The position numbers and the translations under genes are program-made. A stretch of 64,000 bases of DNA, taken from assembly GCA_963837635.1 (NCBI GenBank), contig CAWINY010000007.1, positions 434,001 through 498,000 of the forward strand. Direction: 5' to 3'. The stretch is from CAWINY01 sp963837635 (GTDB lineage Bacteria > Acidobacteriota > Terriglobia > Terriglobales > Acidobacteriaceae). Shown one piece after another: positions 8,070 through 17,056 of the stretch; position 1 is the stretch's first letter, and every line of letters begins with the position of its first letter. The notes beneath the pieces were generated by a model, which did no database searches, was not told the DNA's origin, and saw nothing but the letters and a program-made list of their open reading frames with translations.

Positions 8070-9301
8070 AGCGCCTGACTTCCGCCATGCGCATCGCCAT
8101 TCGGGCTTTGGAGGTCAACAAGGTCCGCTCCGCCCTGACCATGCTCGGCATTGTGATCGGAGTCGCCGCTGTGATTGCCACGGTGGCGATTGGTACCGGG
8201 GCAACGCAGCGGGTGCAGCAGCAGATTGCAAGCATCGGCAGCAACATCATCATCGTAATCCCGGGCAGCTTGACCAGCTCCGGCTTGCACCTGGGCACCG
8301 GTGCTGCTGTTACCTTGTCGGAGACGGACGCCCGAGAGCTGGCCTCTCAGTGTCCGGATATAGCCATCGCCGCGCCGGTCGTGCGCGGCGGTGCACAGCT
8401 TGTCTATGAAAACAGTAACTGGGCGACGATTACGATGGGGATTACGCCGGACTTTTTGAAGGTGCGCGATCTCACAGTTGCCAAAGGTACGGCCTTTTCG
8501 CAGCGTGACGTAGATTCGGCTAACAAAGTAGTTCTGCTTGGACAAACGGTCGTAGACAACCTCTTCGGCGATGCGGACCCGCTCGGCAAAATCATTCGCG
8601 TCAAGCACGTTCCGTTTACGGTCTCTGGTGTGCTGGCGCGCAAAGGGCAATCACCTACGGGCCAGGATCAGGACGACGTGATCCTAATGCCGATCTCCAC
8701 CGCCAAGCGAAAGGTACTCGGAATCAAGTCGGCGAATGCCGATGCGGTGGATGGCATCCTGCTGCAGGCCAAGAGCGATCAGCAGATTCAGGCCGCGCAG
8801 GACGAAGCCTCGGCTCTATTGCGGCAGCGCCATCACCTGCAACCGGGACAGGATGACGACTTTTCCCTGCGCAACATGGAGGAAATCTTTGCCGCGCAGG
8901 AAGCCTCCTCCCACGTAATGTCGCTCATGCTCGCCGCTGTAGCCTCGGTTTCCCTCATTGTCGGCGGAATCGGGATCATGAACATCATGCTGGTATCCGT
9001 CCGCGAGCGGACCCGGGAGATTGGCCTGCGCCAAGCCGTGGGAGCCAAGACCCGCGACATCCTCACCCAGTTCCTGGTGGAAGCTACCACGCTCTCCCTC
9101 CTTGGAGGCATCGCCGGCATTGTGCTCGGGATCGTGGCGTCAGCAGTCATCTCTCATTTGGCGCATTGGCAGACAGTGATCGGGCCGGGCGCAGTGTTGC
9201 TGGCCGTTTTCTTCTCGGCGTTGGTGGGGATCGGCTTTGGTTACTACCCCGCCCGGGAGGCAGCCTATCTGGATCCCATTGAGGCACTGCGCTACGAATA
9301 G
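8066..9301 (+). CDS. ABC exporter permease (MacB/FtsX type)
   Basis: 411 residues with the MacB permease topology: N-terminal membrane helix (TMLGIVIGVAAVIATVAIG, with GATQRVQQQI after it), a large periplasmic MacB_PCD domain, then three C-terminal helices of the FtsX domain (LMLAAVASVSLIVGGIGIMN; GGIAGIVLGIVASAVIS; AVLLAVFFSALVGIGFGYYP). The conserved coupling segment SVRERTREIGLRQAVGA is intact. It is the membrane partner of the overlapping ATPase gene. The substrate cannot be told from sequence. Confidence 0.93.
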   Translation: MKRLTSAMRIAIRALEVNKVRSALTMLGIVIGVAAVIATVAIGTGATQRVQQQIASIGSNIIIVIPGSLTSSGLHLGTGAAVTLSETDARELASQCPDIAIAAPVVRGGAQLVYENSNWATITMGITPDFLKVRDLTVAKGTAFSQRDVDSANKVVLLGQTVVDNLFGDADPLGKIIRVKHVPFTVSGVLARKGQSPTGQDQDDVILMPISTAKRKVLGIKSANADAVDGILLQAKSDQQIQAAQDEASALLRQRHHLQPGQDDDFSLRNMEEIFAAQEASSHVMSLMLAAVASVSLIVGGIGIMNIMLVSVRERTREIGLRQAVGAKTRDILTQFLVEATTLSLLGGIAGIVLGIVASAVISHLAHWQTVIGPGAVLLAVFFSALVGIGFGYYPAREAAYLDPIEALRYE

Positions 9302-9321
9302 CAACAAGCGTGACTGTGACC

Positions 9322-9512
9322 ATGAATACCATGCTCGAGGTACGGCGGCTGACCATCACGTTCGGCAGCCATTGTGTCCTTCACGACTTGAGCTTCGACG
9401 TGGAGTGTGGCGATAACCTCGCGATCATTGGACCCAACGGTTCGGGAAAGACCGTACTGCTCAAGGCGCTTCTGCATTTGGTCCCTTACGAAGGTGAGAT
9501 TTGCTGGCCAAC
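9322..9512 (+). pseudogene. N-terminal fragment of a metal-type ABC ATPase
   Basis: Starts like a ZnuC/MntB-type ATPase (MLEVRRLTITFGSHCVLHDL, Walker A GPNGSGKT, then LLKALLHLVPYEGEI) and breaks off after about 60 residues. The Q-loop, signature and Walker B motifs are absent. The frame runs a few more codons into antisense sequence of the neighbouring DUF362 remnant and stops at 9525. Together with the ZnuA-like gene at 10406-11311 it suggests a former zinc or manganese uptake operon that lost its middle by deletion. Confidence 0.8.
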
Positions 9513-9877
9513 TGTGTCACGTTGATGTCCGGGCCCCTCGGCGACCGTGACAGACTTGGCCCCCAGACGGCGGAATGCCTCCGCCGCGGCTAAGACCAGC
9601 ACCGGGTGCGTGTTGATCGCGTTGCCAGGGAGGTAATCGACCAAATTGGGCTTTAGAACCACCGCCTTGCCGCGGACGTTGATCGGAAACAGTCGCAGGC
9701 TGGAGGTAAGCATCTGATCGAGTTGCTGGGAGTACTGCTCGGCGCATAGGACCGCGACTCGTGATCGCTTGGGGCGTCGGTCTGAGTGACATTTCGGCAG
9801 GAAAAAAGGTGTGGAAATGGAAGCGCTAGCGGCCAGTGCCGCGCTCCCGATTAGAAAGCTCGACGGGTGACGCTCAT
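9508..9877 (-). pseudogene. N-terminal fragment of a TAT-exported DUF362 protein
   Basis: Reading leftward from an ATG at 9877, MSVTRRAF gives a twin-arginine motif. After a one-base loss near 9855 the next frame continues LIGSAALAASASISTPFF, a TAT hydrophobic core. Then come VAVLCAEQYSQQLDQML, KAVVLKPNLVDYLPGNAI and VAEGPGHQRDT, which is the start of a DUF362 domain. Similarity ends at about 9508, exactly where the convergent ABC ATPase fragment also ends. It is therefore frameshifted and truncated. Confidence 0.65.
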
Positions 9878-10095
9878 AAGGCTACTCCAAGAGCTGGCAA
9901 GCCGCGCTCGTGGTCGAGTGCGAGGCAGACCGCAAAGAGGGGCCGTCGCCCCGCAGAAGTTCAAGGAATTCCAGCGCTGAGGTTGCAGGAAACGTTGCGG
10001 TCAGCAAAAATGCGATCGGAGAAAAATACTTAGCGTGATAGCCCGAGAATGGGCGGTGAGGCGCGGCCAAAAGCAACCGTCGTTACCAATCGATA

Positions 10096-10400
10096 CGATG
10101 GCAGTCAGATGGCGGCACTGCAATCGTACAACTCTGCCCTGAGACTCATGGCCGCGACGAAGTCCGCCAATCCATCGAAAAGTTCTTCGCCAACGTCATC
10201 ACCAGGCCCGGAGTCATAGACCACGTCACCTATCTGCCCGCTGGCGACGGAGTGATCGCCTACGGCCAGGTCACCTACCATCGCCAACTGCGGGGGCAGC
10301 CGCCGGACACACGCGTCGTGGTCTGGACCGATTACCGCCGCCTTACAAACTGGCTGTACACGGTCGCGAAGAATTGTTGCCGCATGTCGCGCCGGAAAAG
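10096..10400 (+). pseudogene. Possible SnoaL/NTF2-like domain fragment
   Basis: One frame reads VQLCPETHGRDEVRQSIEKF, then HVTYLPAGDGVIAYGQVTYH and RVVVWTDYRRLTNWLYTV. The order HGRD-helix-beta resembles SnoaL-like NTF2 folds. There is no convincing start codon or ribosome site, and the frame runs into the end of the ZnuA-like gene. It is read as a degraded fragment left by the same rearrangement that truncated its neighbours. Low confidence. Confidence 0.3.
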
Positions 10401-10405
10401 CAGGG

Positions 10406-11311
10406 TCACTTTGCCTCCAGCCCTTCGGCTAAGGCCGCGGCGACCTTGCGCATGTTCCCCAGATAGTCTTCGGCAAAAGGATCGATCACAACCACGCGGC
10501 CCCCGATCTCCCGCGCGGCACTGCCGCGACTAAATTGAGGTTCGACGAAAATGACTTTGGTCCCCTGCCGTTTCGCTTCTTCGTTGATGCGCCGCAGCAT
10601 ATCGGCATCAGGCTCCTTCCCTTGGCTCGCGATGGGGATCTGCCGCAAGCCGTAAGTGTCGGCGAAGTAGCCCCATGCGGGATAGGCAGTCATGAAGGCT
10701 TTGTGCTTTAGCGGTGCGAGACGGTCGCGGATCTCGGCATCCAGCGCATCGAGTTCGGCGGCCAGTTGCCTGTAGTTGCGCTCGTAATCGCCCTGGTGGA
10801 CAGGATCGAGGCCGACGAGCGTATCGCGAATGCGCGCTGCCATTTGCTTTGCCAACGGCGGACTCAGCCACATATGCGGGTCGGAAACCCGCTTCGCCCT
10901 GCCGATTTCTTCGTCGCCAATCTGCTCCATCGTACGCTGCTTGATTTCCTCTGCGACGTTGACGACGCGCATATGGTGGTTCGAGGCCAGCAATCTGCTC
11001 ATCCAAGCAGCCTCGAATGGGACGCCGAGGCGGAAGTACACGCGCGCCGTCTTGATCGCGTCCAACTGTGCAGTGCTTGGCTCGTAAGTGGCGGGATTCT
11101 GGCCGGACCCGATCATCACGCACACGTCCATGTTCGGCCCGCCGATGCGTTCCACAAGATACTTCTCGGGCAAGATGCTGACCCCGACCGGGATCGACTC
11201 GGCGGCCATACACGTACAAAGCCCCGCCAGCGACAAGACTGCGACACAGCCAGCGACCCTGCAGATGCAGCCCAGCGCGGGAATCGAAAGCAAAAGCTTG
11301 CCGAACATCAT
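10406..11311 (-). CDS. znuA: ZnuA-like metal ABC transporter binding protein
   Basis: 301 residues with an N-terminal signal or lipoprotein-like hydrophobic stretch, then VGVSILPEKYLVERIGG, the typical cluster A-I opening. The metal-site regions are recognisable: NPATYEPS, SDPHMWLSPPLAKQ, AYPAWGYFADTYG and VVVIDPFAEDYLGNM. The His/Asp-rich loop of ZnuA proper is absent, so the metal could be zinc or manganese. Its own ATPase and permease are missing nearby; only the truncated ATPase at 9322-9512 remains, so the transporter is probably incomplete unless supplied in trans. Confidence 0.85.
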   Translation of the reverse strand: MMFGKLLLSIPALGCICRVAGCVAVLSLAGLCTCMAAESIPVGVSILPEKYLVERIGGPNMDVCVMIGSGQNPATYEPSTAQLDAIKTARVYFRLGVPFEAAWMSRLLASNHHMRVVNVAEEIKQRTMEQIGDEEIGRAKRVSDPHMWLSPPLAKQMAARIRDTLVGLDPVHQGDYERNYRQLAAELDALDAEIRDRLAPLKHKAFMTAYPAWGYFADTYGLRQIPIASQGKEPDADMLRRINEEAKRQGTKVIFVEPQFSRGSAAREIGGRVVVIDPFAEDYLGNMRKVAAALAEGLEAK

Positions 11312-11398
11312 AAGTACCTCAAGAACACCCTAAGTCATGCAGTCCTCCGGTGGTCGGGGAGGACAGACGAAGAGTCGTCCAGTACCCGGCGACTTACT

Positions 11399-12787
11399 GG
11401 GTGTGTCCAGAGTTCCGTGTAAATGGCCAAGGTTTGTTTTTGGGATGGGGTGCAGGGGAAGGGTATCCCTTCCCCTGCCCATCTCCGTAGAAGCGTTCTG
11501 CCTGGTCATTGCGTAACTCTCTCGAAGGCCGGCATCCGATCGGGCCACAGAATGGTGAAGTGGTTCAGGGCTTCGCGCCAGTGGGCAATCGGCATGGTCC
11601 ACTTCTTCGCCGCCTGGCGAAGGGCCAAGAACAGCAACTTGAGCGCCGCGTCTTGGTGAGGAAAACCGCCGCGGATTTTGATGATCTTGCGCAGCGACCG
11701 GTTCAACGATTCCACGCTGTTGGTGGTGTAAATCGCCCGCCGGATCTCGGGCGGATAGTTGAAAAAGGGCGTGATCCGCGCCCAGTTCCGCCGCCATACC
11801 TGACTCACGCTGGGGTAGGCTTTCCACTTGCTTTCCAGTTCCTGCAGAGCCTGTTCGGCCTCGACCGTCGTGGCCGCGCGATAGATCGATTGCAGATCGG
11901 CGGCTACCGGCTTGCGCAGTTTCCAGGGCACGTAATTGAGCGAAGCCCGCACCAGATGCACGATACAGAGCTGCACCTCCGTGCGCGGATACACCGCCTC
12001 GATGGCTTCCGGAAAGCCCTTCAGCCCATCCACGCAGGCGATGAAGATATCCTTGACGCCGCGATTCTGCAGTTCCGTCAGCACCTGCAGCCAGAACTTG
12101 GCTCCTTCCGTCTGCGCCACCCACAGCCCCAGCACTTCCTTCTGCCCTTCCAGGTTCACGCCCAGCACCACATAGATCGCCTTGTTCTGGATGTGGCCCT
12201 CGTCGCGCACCTTCACCATCAGCGCGTCCAAGTACACGATCGGATACAACTCTTCCAGCGGTCGGCCCTGCCACTGCTTTACTTCTTCCAGCACCGCCTC
12301 GGTGACGTTGGAGATCAGCGTGGGCGACACGTCCACCTTGTACATCTCCTCCAGATGCCCCTGGATCTCGCGCGTGGTCATCCCCCGGGCATACAGGGAG
12401 ATGATCTTGTCGTCGAAGCCGGTCCAGCGCGTCTGGCGCTTGCCCACCAGCTTGGGCTCGAAGCTGGCCTGGCGGTCGCGCGGCGTCTCCAGTTCCAACT
12501 CGCCAAAGTCTCCCTTCAGGGTTTTTCGGTTCTTGCCGTTGCGGCTGTTGCCCCGGTGGTGGCCCGCCGGGTCGTGCTTCTCGTAGCCCAGATGCTCGGT
12601 GATCTCTGCTTCCAGCGCCCGTTCCAGAATGGCTTTGGTCAACTCTTTCAGCAGACCGGTTTCCCCGATGATATCCTCGGGTTTCTTGTAGTCCGTCAGC
12701 AGTTGGTCGATCAACTTCTTGTCGATTGCCATGGGGTTCTCATTCTCCTCGTCCCATGGCCCTTTACACAGTTCTATTTACACCCTC
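11399..12787. mobile_element. IS256-family insertion sequence, complete
   Basis: 1389 bp bounded by an 8-bp target duplication, gacttact, at 11391-11398 and 12788-12795. The imperfect terminal repeats align without gaps over about 34 bases; their inner core GTGTAAA(T/G)GGCCA is best conserved. One transposase gene lies on the minus strand. The clean duplication indicates a simple transposition event. Confidence 0.92.
11506..12732 (-). CDS. IS256-family transposase
   Basis: 408 residues, normal length for the family. DDE residues are visible in YLDALMVKV, in FIACVDGLKGFPEAIEAVYP and in the TNSVESLNRSLRK helix; the LGYEKHDPAGHHRGNSRNG N-terminal block is typical. Catalyses cut-and-paste or copy-out transposition of the surrounding element. 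No frameshift is seen, so the copy should be active. Several long antisense frames over this gene are artefacts of high GC. Confidence 0.95.
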   Translation of the reverse strand: MAIDKKLIDQLLTDYKKPEDIIGETGLLKELTKAILERALEAEITEHLGYEKHDPAGHHRGNSRNGKNRKTLKGDFGELELETPRDRQASFEPKLVGKRQTRWTGFDDKIISLYARGMTTREIQGHLEEMYKVDVSPTLISNVTEAVLEEVKQWQGRPLEELYPIVYLDALMVKVRDEGHIQNKAIYVVLGVNLEGQKEVLGLWVAQTEGAKFWLQVLTELQNRGVKDIFIACVDGLKGFPEAIEAVYPRTEVQLCIVHLVRASLNYVPWKLRKPVAADLQSIYRAATTVEAEQALQELESKWKAYPSVSQVWRRNWARITPFFNYPPEIRRAIYTTNSVESLNRSLRKIIKIRGGFPHQDAALKLLFLALRQAAKKWTMPIAHWREALNHFTILWPDRMPAFERVTQ

Positions 12788-13034
12788 GACTTACTCAACT
12801 GCGTGCGGTTTTGCGGCTTGTATCTCGGCGGCTATAACCCGCGGGTTCTTCGTTCTGGCATTCCGGACGGTGCGCAACAACGCAACATCGGTGAAGCCAG
12901 CGTCCCGAAATTCCTGGAGGAAGGCGCCTCCTTCCTTTGCGCCTGCGATTCAAGCAAACCAGTTCTCGCAGCTTTGTCCCTCCGGCGGCAGGGGTTCACC
13001 TTTCCGACTACCCAGTAACCTCGATTTCAGAACA

Positions 13035-13691
13035 GTAAATATCCCCCGGCAGAGCCGGGGGCTTTAGGATGTGAGCCGCTCAAAGCGGCTGAGCGGGGTC
13101 GCTAACGCGGCCCCGACATTCTTGGCCACCTGAAGGTGGCCCCTTCAGCGCCACATGTTCAACTGATCCAGGCGCTTGTCCTCTTCCTCCTGCGTGCGGA
13201 TGTACTCTCGGATCGATGTCTCGTCCCGCCCGACCGTCGACACAAAGTATCCCCGCGCCCAGAAACTCTGCCCTACAAAATTCTGTTTCCGCCCTCCGTA
13301 CACTCGCGCCAGATGAATCGCACTCTTCCCTTTCATAAACCCAACCACCTGCGCCACCGCGTACTTCGGCGGGATCGATATCAACATGTGCACGTGGTCC
13401 GCCAGCAGATGCCCTTCCTCAATCCGGCTTTCCTTCTGCTCCGCCAGTTTGCGGAACACCTCTCCCAAATACTTCCGCAACTCCCCATACAACGCTTTCC
13501 GCCGGCCCTTTGGGATAAACACCACATGGTATTTGCACTCCCATTTCGAGTGGCTTAAGCTTTCATACTCGTCCATCCAGTTTCTCCTTTGCGTGTGCTT
13601 CGCGGCTCACGCCAGGAGTTTCTTGGATGGACTCCCGTATCTGTCAAACTTCGCGTGCCTCCCCGGCAGAGCCGGGGGAACTCCCATTTCA
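13035..13691. mobile_element. IS200-type element, copy 1
   Basis: 657 bp, one base shorter than the two copies at 48.2-49.6 kb (one T fewer in a T-run after the first hairpin). No terminal inverted repeats. Instead there are imperfect palindromes near both ends (CCCCCGGCAGAGCCGGGGG at the left; a similar one near the right), as used for single-strand recognition. On the transposase strand the flank 5' of the element is CCCTAA. One Y1 transposase gene. Confidence 0.9.
13145..13576 (-). CDS. tnpA: IS200/IS605-family Y1 transposase TnpA
   Basis: 143 residues. The HUH metal-binding motif is in ADHVHMLISIPP and the catalytic tyrosine in SIREYIRTQ. Acts as a dimer on single-stranded element ends to excise and insert them (family knowledge). 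The protein sequence is identical to the copies at 48357-48788 and 49015-49446. No accompanying tnpB gene is present, as in the IS200 subgroup. Confidence 0.95.
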   Translation of the reverse strand: MDEYESLSHSKWECKYHVVFIPKGRRKALYGELRKYLGEVFRKLAEQKESRIEEGHLLADHVHMLISIPPKYAVAQVVGFMKGKSAIHLARVYGGRKQNFVGQSFWARGYFVSTVGRDETSIREYIRTQEEEDKRLDQLNMWR

Positions 13692-13744
13692 TTAGGGTAA
13701 TTATTTACTTGACTCGCCCACTGAATTTAGCTACTATTCTGTTC

Positions 13745-14722
13745 ATGGAGAGCATGACCATGAACGAACCGAAGAGTCTACAAGAGGCAATCGTTTACTT
13801 CGCCGATCCCGATAACTGCGTTGACTACCTTGCGGTTCGCCGATGGCCGGATGGCGTCGTGATTTGCCCGATCTGTGGTTCCGATAAGGTGAGCAGTTTC
13901 AACCCCACTCGCCGCACCTGGAAGTGCTCCAGCCATCACGGCAAGCGCGAATTCTCCATCAAGGTAGGAACCGTGATGGAAGATTCCCCGATTGGTCTGG
14001 ACAAGTGGCTTACTGCGATGTGGATGGTTCTCAACTGCAAGAATGGCGTTAGCTCCTGTGAGATTGCCCGCACCGTGCGAATCACTCAGAAATCGGCATG
14101 GTTTCTGCTCCATCGCATTCGCCTTGCCCTGCATGACGAATCCCTCGGCAGGCTGAGCGGCGAAGTCGAAGTGGATGAAACTTTCATCGGCGGGAAGGCC
14201 CGCAACATGCACATTGACAAGCGCGAACGCCGAATCACTGGAACTGGCGGCAAGGACAAAACCATCGTATTCGGAGCATTGGAGCGCGGCGGGAAGGTTC
14301 GCACTGCTGTAGTTGCCAATCGCAAGAAGCATGGCCTTCAGGCGCAAGTCAGGACCCACGTCGAAGCTGGCTCCGCGCTTTACTCTGATGCGCTGCTCTC
14401 TTATGACGGCCTTGCTCAAGAGTACGCCCACAAGGTCGTTGACCACGCAGAACAATATGTAGACGGCAAGATTCACACCAATGGCATGGAGAACTTCTGG
14501 AGTCTCCTGAAGCGCGGCATTAACGGAACCTACGTGAGTGTCGAGCCGTTCCATCTGTTTCGCTACCTTGATGAGCAGATGTTCCGCTACAACAACCGGG
14601 CGACCAAAGACCACGCGATAAGTGATGCCGACAGGTTCAGTGCCGCCGTTCTGCAAATCGTCGGCAGGCGCCTTACCTTTGCCGAACTGACTGGCAAGGT
14701 CGGAACTCCGACGTGTAACTAA
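13745..14722 (+). CDS. IS1595-family transposase
   Basis: About 325 residues from the ATG at 13745 (other ATGs follow at 13754 and 13760). An N-terminal zinc ribbon (CPICGSDK, then WKCSSHHG) precedes the DDE-like catalytic domain, with motifs VEVDETFIGGK, ALYSDALLSYDGL and HTNGMENFWSLLKRGI. It mobilises the surrounding element. Its 3' end overlaps the end of the convergent small gene by 4 bases. Confidence 0.93.
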   Translation: MESMTMNEPKSLQEAIVYFADPDNCVDYLAVRRWPDGVVICPICGSDKVSSFNPTRRTWKCSSHHGKREFSIKVGTVMEDSPIGLDKWLTAMWMVLNCKNGVSSCEIARTVRITQKSAWFLLHRIRLALHDESLGRLSGEVEVDETFIGGKARNMHIDKRERRITGTGGKDKTIVFGALERGGKVRTAVVANRKKHGLQAQVRTHVEAGSALYSDALLSYDGLAQEYAHKVVDHAEQYVDGKIHTNGMENFWSLLKRGINGTYVSVEPFHLFRYLDEQMFRYNNRATKDHAISDADRFSAAVLQIVGRRLTFAELTGKVGTPTCN

Positions 14723-14892
14723 CCCTTATCGGTTGAAGCGCGGTCCGAAGAAGAAGCGGAAGAAGAAGCCTTAGCCTGCATCTTCTTCGTCTGATTGCGC
14801 TTCCATTGCTCTTCTCTGCGCTTCAGTTCTTCGCGTGAGACAGAGAGAATCTTACGCACGCCAGCATCGAAACGGTCACATTCATTCTTCAT
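14719..14892 (-). CDS. Small basic protein coupled to the HEPN gene
   Basis: 57 residues from the ATG at 14892, which lies inside the last codons of the upstream HEPN gene, so translation is coupled. Sequence: MKNECDRFDAGVRKILSVSR, a helical, charged middle (ELKRREEQWKRN) and a low-complexity Ser/Ala/Asp tail. No family is claimed. Size, coupling and position make it a candidate antitoxin or regulator of the HEPN protein (inference). It is inside the IS1595 element. Confidence 0.55.
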   Translation of the reverse strand: MKNECDRFDAGVRKILSVSREELKRREEQWKRNQTKKMQAKASSSASSSDRASTDKG

Positions 14893-15907
14893 TGTTGGCC
14901 TCTGCCTCATTGGCGTCTTGTGTTGCTGTTGGTTGGGGCTTTAGCGAAGACTTGAATTCCGCTTGCAGAAAGGCGTATTGATCCCCTAGCGCCCCCAAGC
15001 TTTTAAGCTTCCTCTCGCGTAATCGCTTTCTCAGTGCTGTGTCTGCTTCCCCTTTCGCTAAGGGCCTCACAAAGTCCTCTACCCGCTTCATTGCTGCTAG
15101 GCTCTCGGATTGGTTATATAGCCTTCTGGTGTGAGATGTTTCGTTACGCCAAATATCCTTAATGTATTCACCATGCGAAGCCATGTCTGAGTAAAACTGC
15201 AACTGTTCCTCTCGTTTCGGCCCGCGTGGAAGCTTCCTGAGTTCTGTAATCTTATTCCGAGTAGCTGTAATTACCTGGTCCCAATCACCATATTCCAGTG
15301 GGCAGTATTTACCCTTGCTCTTGATCGTGACTCGCAATCGCTTTGCCAGTCTTCGCAGGCCATGTTCAGCAACTCGCATTGCATGGAACACACATGCCGT
15401 CCATCGACCAGAGGCGTAGCAATTCCCGGCCTCCGTCATCTCCAATACTGCTGTTCTAGGAAACCCGATAAGGAAATCGTCCCCAAATTGCTCAAGATTA
15501 TTCCAGAAACTAGCTTGTTCTCGGGGCACGTACATGAATTTTCGCGTTTGCAGGTTCTGTTGAAGCCCGCTGATTATCCCGTCTAGACGATCCTTAATCA
15601 GCATCGCTGGCAGCGTGCAGGCGGGGTCAGCAGTTTCCTTTTTCATCTCTGCTATGTGCAACATGAGAGACGAATCAAGTTGAATGCTTGAGCCCAATAT
15701 ATGCAATCCGTCGAGACACAAACTCAGGTTCTTTAGCCATTCGGGATCGGGAATCGGCTCCGACGGACTCTTCGCAAACTCCAATAAACCACGGGATCTG
15801 TTCAGCCCCGTCAACATCAAAACCAAGTCGTTTATCGCGTATTCGTACATGAGTTCATACAATGAGATGAGCGTAATACGCTCATCTACATTTAAGGGCA
15901 TTTGCAC
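14882..15907 (-). CDS. HEPN-domain protein, passenger of the IS1595 element
   Basis: 341 residues, all alpha. The C-terminal half looks like a HEPN domain: AMRVAEHGLRRLAKRL helix (176-191), GDWDQVI (207-213) and the RNase-type motif R254-N-E-T-S-H259 (R-x4-H). Many HEPN proteins with this motif are metal-independent RNases in toxin-antitoxin, abortive-infection or CRISPR systems (family knowledge). The N-terminal 150 residues were not recognised. The GTG at 15907 follows AAAGGA by 6 bases; an ATG at 15901 is the alternative. It overlaps the small gene downstream. Whether this protein is toxic is unknown. Confidence 0.6.
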   Translation of the reverse strand: MQMPLNVDERITLISLYELMYEYAINDLVLMLTGLNRSRGLLEFAKSPSEPIPDPEWLKNLSLCLDGLHILGSSIQLDSSLMLHIAEMKKETADPACTLPAMLIKDRLDGIISGLQQNLQTRKFMYVPREQASFWNNLEQFGDDFLIGFPRTAVLEMTEAGNCYASGRWTACVFHAMRVAEHGLRRLAKRLRVTIKSKGKYCPLEYGDWDQVITATRNKITELRKLPRGPKREEQLQFYSDMASHGEYIKDIWRNETSHTRRLYNQSESLAAMKRVEDFVRPLAKGEADTALRKRLRERKLKSLGALGDQYAFLQAEFKSSLKPQPTATQDANEAEANNEE

Positions 15908-15992
15908 GATGATTCCTTTCTGGATTCATCGGCAATATCGACATGCTCGCACGTTAGAGTGGGCGAGTCAAATCAATAATTGCCTTCATTAG

Positions 15993-16680
15993 GGTCAGTC
16001 TATTGGTCCCACAAACCCTACTTCGTGAAGAAACTCGAAGCACTTGGATTTCAGGTCATCCTTGTCCCTGCGGAGCAAGCGGCGTAGACAGAAGATGGCG
16101 GAGGAACGAGCGGAGCAGCTCAAGCGCGAAGCTGACAAGTTGCACATGAGCTGGATAAGCGCGTGCGCGCTGACATCAAGACAAGTGGCGATTTCAAACG
16201 CGTTCAACCACCACCGAGTTAGGCGCCGAATGCGGTTCCGCCGAAACCACCCCCCAACGCCTATCCGACTCGCTCAAAGGCGGGCCTTGCAGCCCATCGT
16301 TCGCATTCCGCACTGGGTTGAGGCCGTGTGATCTTGGCTGGATTGGCTGGCCGGGCGGCCAGAGACTCCCTTGGTCCGAGGCTAAGCAATCGTTGAAAAA
16401 CCCTCACGTTTGACGATTACGCATTCGTAATTCCTCGCGGGCTGCCAACCAAGGATGGTGTCGAAGCGAGTTGGCGGGCAGGCCGCAAAGCCCACCTTAA
16501 CGTTATCAGTGGAAAACTTGCCAACAATGCAGCTCTAACGTATTTTCCTCGTCCATGAGGTGTGGAAACGTAAGCGCTTCGGAGGTCCCGAAACACAGAG
16601 CCGCACAAAGTTGATGGGAACCAAGAAGGGCCTTACAGTCCGTGACACATCGGCGGAGTTAACCCGCCTGGAGAGGCAGT
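15993..16680. other. No intact gene; degraded sequence right of the IS1595 element
   Basis: No frame with a credible start and domain. One short plus-strand frame (about 15997-16089) reads SVYWSHKPYFVKKLEALGF and ends after ILVPAEQAA; it continues the frame left of the IS200 insertion, so it may be the tail of a gene destroyed by the insertions. It was not identified. Confidence 0.4.
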
Positions 16681-17056
16681 ATGAAACAACACGGATTCTC
16701 AACTTGGTGCTATTCGCCGCTGGTCTAGCTGCTTGCCGCCATGATGTTGTGCGCCGGCATGCTAACCAGTGGCGTCGTCATTTGCCATGCTCAGAACCTT
16801 GGCACTGCGCCACGTCGGAAAGGCGGTGCTGGGCCAAAACGCCAGCCAACCGGAAGGCGCATTTCTCAACCTTGTGAACTGGATCGGCAACGTGATCTGC
16901 CCGGTGGGTGCAGCGTTAGCGGTGGTCGGCGCCGTGCTGTCTTGGCGGCAGGGCCGCGGGTATATGCCGTGGGCCCTCACTGCGGGAGGGCTGCTCGCGG
17001 TCTCGGGCCTGACGCGTCTGCTCGAGTACTTCATCCAAAACGGCCAAGCTGTCTAA
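16681..17056 (+). pseudogene. Possible TrbC/VirB2-like pilin gene, disrupted
   Basis: From the ATG at 16681 a frame reads MKQHGFSTWCYSPLV, hits a TAG, then continues LLAAMMLCAGMLTSGVV (signal-like). After a shift near 16820 the frame NASQPEGAFLNLVNWIG continues with two membrane helices (VICPVGAALAVVGAVLSW; WALTAGGLLAVSGLTRLL) and ends YFIQNGQAV. A cleaved leader plus two helices is the layout of VirB2/TrbC pilins. A hydrophobic peptide starting at 17079 (MLPPFLGSLIGLLLALM) may be the next gene's beginning. Tentative remnant of a conjugation cluster. Confidence 0.35.

Larger units (their letters stand above)
13696..15984. mobile_element. IS1595-family element with two passenger genes
   Basis: 2289 bp bounded by the 8-bp duplication ttcattag (13688-13695 and 15985-15992). 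Terminal repeats align as GG(T/C)AATTATT(T/G)A(C/T)TTGACTCGCCCACT. The transposase occupies the left 1 kb. The rest holds two convergent genes: a HEPN-domain protein and a coupled small protein. The left duplication overlaps the end of the IS200 copy, so this element arrived after the IS200. Confidence 0.9.

Noticed and set aside
11509..12837. A 442-codon open frame on the plus strand across the IS256 transposase
   Set aside because: It is exactly antisense to an intact, motif-complete transposase and has unnatural composition; high GC produces such frames.
12796..13034. Open frames between the IS256 and IS200 elements
   Set aside because: No recognised domain; probably the remains of a gene interrupted on both sides, too short to identify.
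14731..14775. Lysine-rich peptide (KRGPKKKRKKKP) in a plus-strand frame just after the IS1595 transposase
   Set aside because: It lies in a different frame from the transposase, has no start site, and is antisense to the tail of the coupled small gene.
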